Source of the DNA: CAYJMQ01 sp964392415
GTDB lineage: Bacteria > Bdellovibrionota > JACOXK01 > 2-02-FULL-40-11
Assembly: GCA_964392415.1 (NCBI GenBank)
Contig: CAYMPL010000042.1
Span: 1-18,201, forward strand
Direction of reading: 5' to 3'
DNA: 18,201 bases
The position numbers and the translations under genes are program-made. Below, in pieces: positions 14,243 to 18,201 of the stretch. Numbering within the stretch: the first letter of the stretch is position 1; each line of letters starts with the position of its first letter. The notes below the pieces were generated by a model that saw only the letters and a program-made list of their open reading frames with translations, searched no databases and was not told where the DNA came from.

Positions 14243-17200
14243 TTAATCCGCAACCAGCGTGGCGCTGATCGTTTTTTCTGGATTCTCTACTCGACGCATA
14301 TGCCAATACCCAATCGAGATTCCATCCGGAAGACGACTAAAATCTCTTTCTTCAATATCATCAATATCGTGACGGAGTGAAGCCTTAATGGTCACTCGAT
14401 ATCGTTGCCCGGATCTAAATTGAAAATCATAAAAATCCACAGGGAACGGATATGTTGTAACTCCTAAAATATAGTTTGAATCTGAAAATCCAACACTCTC
14501 TGAAGAAAACTGATGTTCACGAACCTGAATCACTTGATAGTTATTATCTAACTCTTCAATTTTTAGGTAATTTCCTCTCCAAATGGGATGAGATAAAATA
14601 ATAGAGCTATCCATCAACGCCACAATTTCTATATCCTTTCTACGGGCATCGGGCCTGGCACAACTCCCTTCTTCAATTTGAAAATTGACGGTCTCTTGAA
14701 TCTCACTTTGCATTCTGACCGGAGAGGCGCTGACTAACTGATTTTCATAAATATTAACTGTCACAGACGCGGGATAAATATATTCATGATTGATGGGAAT
14801 GATTTGGTGTGGGCGAATTCCACAACTCGCTCCCTGCGCATAAAATAGGGGATGCTCGCATTGATTTACCATCGATTTTCGTCCCAATTCTCGTGAAACA
14901 GACCACCGTTGATTATAACAATGGCTAACCCCCGTATTGCTATATCGATCTGACCGTTGAATAGAAGCGGCAGAGGCAGCCCGAGCTTGATAATCCGGGA
15001 GTTCCCACGAATTTTCACCGCCGGCAAAAATTTGAACGATCTTTTTTTGATAATCAAATGGAACCTGATTTAACCGAATGATGTTGTCTCGGCAGGATGT
15101 TTCAGCCGATAGATGCCAGTTATGAATCCCATTTGGAAAATCCGATGAACTATAGGTCATGGTGGATGTCCCTATATACGTTTGAGGCGTATTCATAATC
15201 ACATAGGCTGCTTTTTTAGAAAGCATATCGCATGGAGTTAAAATGCCATTGGGAGGATAAACGCGAACCGTTGTGCCACATCGATTGGGAGTCGGCAGCT
15301 GGTCTACAATAAAGTCTAAACTTTTGATATAACTATCCATGCATTTTCCTTCACTCATTTTAAGGGAACTTTCAGGGGGACTAAAATTAAACTGACAGTT
15401 TGGTTGAACGATTTTCTGTTGACACCCAATAAATGCCCGTTCAGCCATCGTTATGGCATATTCTTTTCTTTGTATTAACTCTGCCTCGTATGACTTTTGA
15501 TCTCTCATAAATTGATCAAACGCATCCCTTAACCGATTTAATTTCTCAAATGGACTTTGGGGGTCGCTGGGACGATGACATGGATCGGTCTCTTGTCCCT
15601 GATTAAACTGATTCAATCGTTCAAATGCCGCTTGAGTTCCAGGAGAATTCTTATCGATTTGATACTCCATTAACCAGGCGTCTCTCAAATGAGAATGTTT
15701 CTGATTCATCTCTTCACATCGTTCAAGATATTTTTCCATTTCATCCTGTCCTCTTTTTAACTCTTGTTCTTTGGCCCTTAATTGATCTGTTATTTTTCTC
15801 ATTTCTTGGTCATACGCATCTTGGGCGCCGGCCAGAGCACTGGCATAATTCTGTCGACACCTCCCAAGCTCACTTCGACTCTCTGATCGCATCTTGTGAT
15901 AACAAGAAATTTCTTTTCCTGTAATATAGGTAGAAACCTCATCTAATTTTGTACGCACCTGATGGCGATGTTTTGAAATCAGATGATACAATCTCAATAA
16001 AGCCATTTCACGGCTCCATTGAGTTACCGCTTCACTTTGAATCTTTGACATAATGGCATCGGCTCTCTCATAAGCAGCTGTCATAATGGCTCGAGATAAT
16101 TCTGGCCCCAGTCCCAATAAAAATTCTGATAATTTCGAGATAGCCCGATAATTTCCAATGAGCTTGGCTTCTCGTAAGATTTTTAATGAATAGGTGGTAA
16201 TTAACTTAAGTATTTTAATTTTAGACGCGACTTGTTTTCCCAATGTTCTAAGAACAGGATCTTCAATCAAGTTAATGAGATCGTTGACCCTATTGAGCAA
16301 AAATTCAATCGGCCTTGCCGTTGCACTCACCACTGCCACCGTTGCCTCTGTCGCAATGACTCTTTTTACAATCAGTTTATTGGCTTCTTTAAGACATTTT
16401 AAAAAAATATTAATCAAAATAGAAATGGCCTGAACCACAATGGTGACGGCAAACCATTCACCATAGTCAAAGAGCAGAGCCCCTCTTTCTCTTTGACCTT
16501 GAGTCATAAATTCTTCATAAAGCGTGGCAAATTGTTCATGAAGACTTTTTTCCTTTTTAAAACAGTCATCAAATTCTTTTCCTTTGCTCTCTAAAATAGA
16601 AAGGGCCTGATGCCATTGCTGAACGGCACAGCAATGTTCATCTTGTAAGGGATTACAACTTTCCAGGGTTCGATGAAAAAGATCATAGCGGGCTTCAAAA
16701 GAAGACCATTCTGAAGAAAATTGCCCAAAGAAGTTTTCCAAATTAGAATGTTGTTTTAAATAAGCCTCTTCGGCAACATCGGTCAAGGAAGTGGGGTCAT
16801 AGGTGGTTAAAAAATCACTCCCCGACATTTGCTCAATAATCCATTCGGTCAGAGCTTGATCACTCAAGGCAAAAACTCCAGCCCCTGAATCTTGGGCAAA
16901 TGCAGATCGAATGAATGATCTCATGAAATGCGAATGACCATTAAAAGTTAAAAAAAGGGATGGCGATAAAAGATGCGCATTATTTTTTAGAGGAGAGGGT
17001 TTCTGAACCAATAGACGAATCTTCATCTCTCCACTATCTTTTGAAAAGATAAATAGAGCATAATGAATGTGTATTATTCCACTGGTGGATTCAACAAAAA
17101 AAGGATGAAGCGAAGGTCCTTGAATAACGACCGGTTGATAGATAGGTCCTTTAAATGATAATTTTTTACCGGGGTTTCCATATTCTTTATTGAAATCTTG

Positions 17201-18022
17201 AGCTTCTTGAACGGTTAATGATTTTAATCCCAATTGATTTTTAAAATCGACCATTACTATTTTCTTATGTTTCAAAGAAAGCATTCCAATCTTAAGGGGC
17301 TGAAATGTTCTGGCTTTGACGTCAGGACGAGTGGTGTCAATGAAATAAGACCAATATTCAAGATCACCTGCTGCTGACTCAGAGATCACCAATTGGTCTG
17401 CGATATTCACTTTCCCATCCCTATTTCGATCCAATAAGGGCTTTTTAAAGTCCATCACTTGAATCAAGCCATCCAATGCCGACAGACTTCTGGTTAATTC
17501 ATCCTCTGTCAAAGAAAGATTGGAGGCGTTTATCATTTCATCTAACAATGCTTCGGAACTATTTTCGTCGAGTCGATTTACCAATGCAGAATTAAATATT
17601 TTACTCTTAAGCGCATCCGGCAGTTGATGAATAAGTTCAGAGACCGTTTTCGGTTGGTTCGATTCTACAGGTAAAATAATTTTCTTTCTCCAAAACTCTA
17701 CTTCATCCCTATCCAATGCTCCATTACGATTCAGATCCAGTTTTCGAGCGTTTTTGGTCTCAGAAAAAATATTTTGTAAAAACTCAGGGAGCAACTCATC
17801 ACTTAATACTGTTTGTCCAGAAGGGAGGTAAGAGACAATGCTTTCAAAATCCATATTTGAAAGGAATTGGATTCCTTCTTCCTCAGACGATAGCTCCGGA
17901 GTGGCAATGGGAGCTTCCCCAAACTGTCCCCCCCCAGATCCACCTACACCCCCACCCCTGCCACAGGACGTTAATGTAAATACACAGATCATGAACCAGG
18001 ATAGCTCTTTTTGAAATTTCAT
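14243..18022 (-). CDS. Large lipoprotein with EF-hand loops, hydrophobic segment, coiled coil and Cys-rich C-terminus
   Basis: A 1259-residue protein of unknown family. The signal MKFQKELSWFMICVFTLTSC has a lipid-box Cys at residue 20, followed by a glycine-rich linker (GRGGGVGGSGGGQFG). Residues 96-107 (DLNRNGALDRDE) form a textbook EF-hand loop, and residues 198-209 (DRNRDGKVNIAD) a second, dockerin-like loop, so calcium binding is likely. A stretch of about 20 hydrophobic residues at 523-543 (AVTIVVQAISILINIF) could insert in a membrane. Residues about 720-775 are a charged coiled coil. The C-terminal 400 residues hold many scattered cysteines and beta-type text, consistent with a disulfide-bonded extracytoplasmic domain. 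The ATG at 18022 gives the proper lipoprotein signal; a TTG at 18055 is unlikely. No Shine-Dalgarno is obvious. It appears more AT-rich than its neighbours and lies beside a probable IS end, so it may have been acquired. Confidence 0.82.
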   Translation of the reverse strand: MKFQKELSWFMICVFTLTSCGRGGGVGGSGGGQFGEAPIATPELSSEEEGIQFLSNMDFESIVSYLPSGQTVLSDELLPEFLQNIFSETKNARKLDLNRNGALDRDEVEFWRKKIILPVESNQPKTVSELIHQLPDALKSKIFNSALVNRLDENSSEALLDEMINASNLSLTEDELTRSLSALDGLIQVMDFKKPLLDRNRDGKVNIADQLVISESAAGDLEYWSYFIDTTRPDVKARTFQPLKIGMLSLKHKKIVMVDFKNQLGLKSLTVQEAQDFNKEYGNPGKKLSFKGPIYQPVVIQGPSLHPFFVESTSGIIHIHYALFIFSKDSGEMKIRLLVQKPSPLKNNAHLLSPSLFLTFNGHSHFMRSFIRSAFAQDSGAGVFALSDQALTEWIIEQMSGSDFLTTYDPTSLTDVAEEAYLKQHSNLENFFGQFSSEWSSFEARYDLFHRTLESCNPLQDEHCCAVQQWHQALSILESKGKEFDDCFKKEKSLHEQFATLYEEFMTQGQRERGALLFDYGEWFAVTIVVQAISILINIFLKCLKEANKLIVKRVIATEATVAVVSATARPIEFLLNRVNDLINLIEDPVLRTLGKQVASKIKILKLITTYSLKILREAKLIGNYRAISKLSEFLLGLGPELSRAIMTAAYERADAIMSKIQSEAVTQWSREMALLRLYHLISKHRHQVRTKLDEVSTYITGKEISCYHKMRSESRSELGRCRQNYASALAGAQDAYDQEMRKITDQLRAKEQELKRGQDEMEKYLERCEEMNQKHSHLRDAWLMEYQIDKNSPGTQAAFERLNQFNQGQETDPCHRPSDPQSPFEKLNRLRDAFDQFMRDQKSYEAELIQRKEYAITMAERAFIGCQQKIVQPNCQFNFSPPESSLKMSEGKCMDSYIKSLDFIVDQLPTPNRCGTTVRVYPPNGILTPCDMLSKKAAYVIMNTPQTYIGTSTMTYSSSDFPNGIHNWHLSAETSCRDNIIRLNQVPFDYQKKIVQIFAGGENSWELPDYQARAASAASIQRSDRYSNTGVSHCYNQRWSVSRELGRKSMVNQCEHPLFYAQGASCGIRPHQIIPINHEYIYPASVTVNIYENQLVSASPVRMQSEIQETVNFQIEEGSCARPDARRKDIEIVALMDSSIILSHPIWRGNYLKIEELDNNYQVIQVREHQFSSESVGFSDSNYILGVTTYPFPVDFYDFQFRSGQRYRVTIKASLRHDIDDIEERDFSRLPDGISIGYWHMRRVENPEKTISATLVAD
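17928..17935 (-). repeat. G8 homopolymer in the large lipoprotein gene
   Basis: Eight G on the coding strand within the glycine-linker codons just after the lipidated Cys. A slip here would switch off nearly the whole protein. Confidence 0.55.
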
Positions 18023-18102
18023 TAAAAACCCATTAATTCTTATGCGAGATATCAACTTTGACCGTGCCAGACTACTTCAACACAAACGTACTATTGATTT
18101 TT

Positions 18103-18130
18103 ATTATAAGGAAAAAACGATTAGATGCAA
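18103..18130 (-). promoter_or_regulatory. Candidate promoter of the large lipoprotein gene
   Basis: On the minus strand a perfect -10 TATAAT lies at 18103-18108, with a weak -35 TTGCAT at 18125-18130 (spacer 16). The leader would be about 75 nt. The boxes lie between the gene and the putative IS end. Confidence 0.4.
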
Positions 18131-18147
18131 TAAGCTCTAAAGTTATT

Positions 18148-18201
18148 TGTCACTACCAAGTGAGATTGACCGGTGAATTACCAAGTAATTCTGACCATCT
18201 T
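18148..18201 (+). mobile_element. Possible terminus of an IS21-family insertion sequence (element continues beyond window)
   Basis: From TGTCAC at 18148 the plus strand carries two 17-bp direct repeats, ACCAAGTGAGATTGACC (18155-18171) and ACCAAGTAATTCTGACC (18180-18196), 13 of 17 identical with a 25-bp period. Multiple terminal repeats of about this size, reading as GGTCAGAATTACTTGG on the other strand, and a terminal TG are typical of IS21-type elements, where they bind the IstA transposase. No istA or istB coding sequence is inside the window, so the call rests on the repeat pattern alone. Confidence 0.4.

Overview
The window looks like one contig from a Gram-negative bacterium, most likely a deltaproteobacterium-like lineage. 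Reasons: the 16S fragment at the left end has the length and conserved blocks of a bacterial SSU with Deltaproteobacteria-style motifs; three proteins have lipoprotein or Sec signals with lipid-box cysteines; there is a GDP-mannose dehydratase typical of O-antigen/exopolysaccharide supply. The taxonomic placement is a pattern judgement, not a search result. Both ends are the kind of sequence that breaks assemblies: the left end lies in a conserved 16S block and the right end looks like the terminus of an IS21-type element.

Layout. 1-946 (minus): 5' part of a 16S rRNA gene, with leader, boxA-like site and a strong promoter up to about 1065. 1122-3592 (plus): a tight three-gene operon, gmd (GDP-mannose 4,6-dehydratase), pterin-4a-carbinolamine dehydratase and a saccharopine/lysine-6-dehydrogenase-family enzyme, each overlapping the next. 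3664-5396 (plus): a membrane-anchored TPR protein, a small basic exported protein and a PlsC-type acyltransferase. 5373-6641 (minus): an unknown lipoprotein, convergent with and overlapping plsC. 6800-9119 (plus): an exported, membrane-anchored protein with a His/Cys/Trp-rich tail, overlapping a secreted clostripain-family (C11) protein whose catalytic His position is Asp. 9044-14146 (minus): a three-gene operon read as Rieske-helical fusion, secreted two-HKD phospholipase D-like protein, then a second secreted two-HKD protein with a lamin-tail-like C-terminus. 14243-18022 (minus): a 1259-residue lipoprotein with a glycine linker, two EF-hand loops, a hydrophobic segment, a coiled coil and a Cys-rich C-terminus.

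From about 5.4 kb rightwards almost every product is predicted to be exported or lipidated, so this half reads as an envelope/secretome island: two PLD-like enzymes made with a Rieske protein, a large calcium-loop lipoprotein upstream, and a probable pseudo-protease paired with a metal-tail protein. How they work together is inference.

The most unusual signal is a family of three palindromic elements of about 50 bp (6274-6325, 13148-13197, 13486-13534). All lie inside open reading frames, all keep the frame open, and all share outer arms and an appended half-repeat, while the inner stems differ in sequence but stay complementary. They resemble in behaviour the Rickettsia palindromic elements that insert into coding genes. 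Other points worth a look: a tandemly duplicated ribosome-binding-site/start region before the first PLD gene, G8 tracts in three genes of the minus-strand cluster, and -35-like boxes 35-40 nt from ATGs that lack a Shine-Dalgarno (possible leaderless mRNAs).
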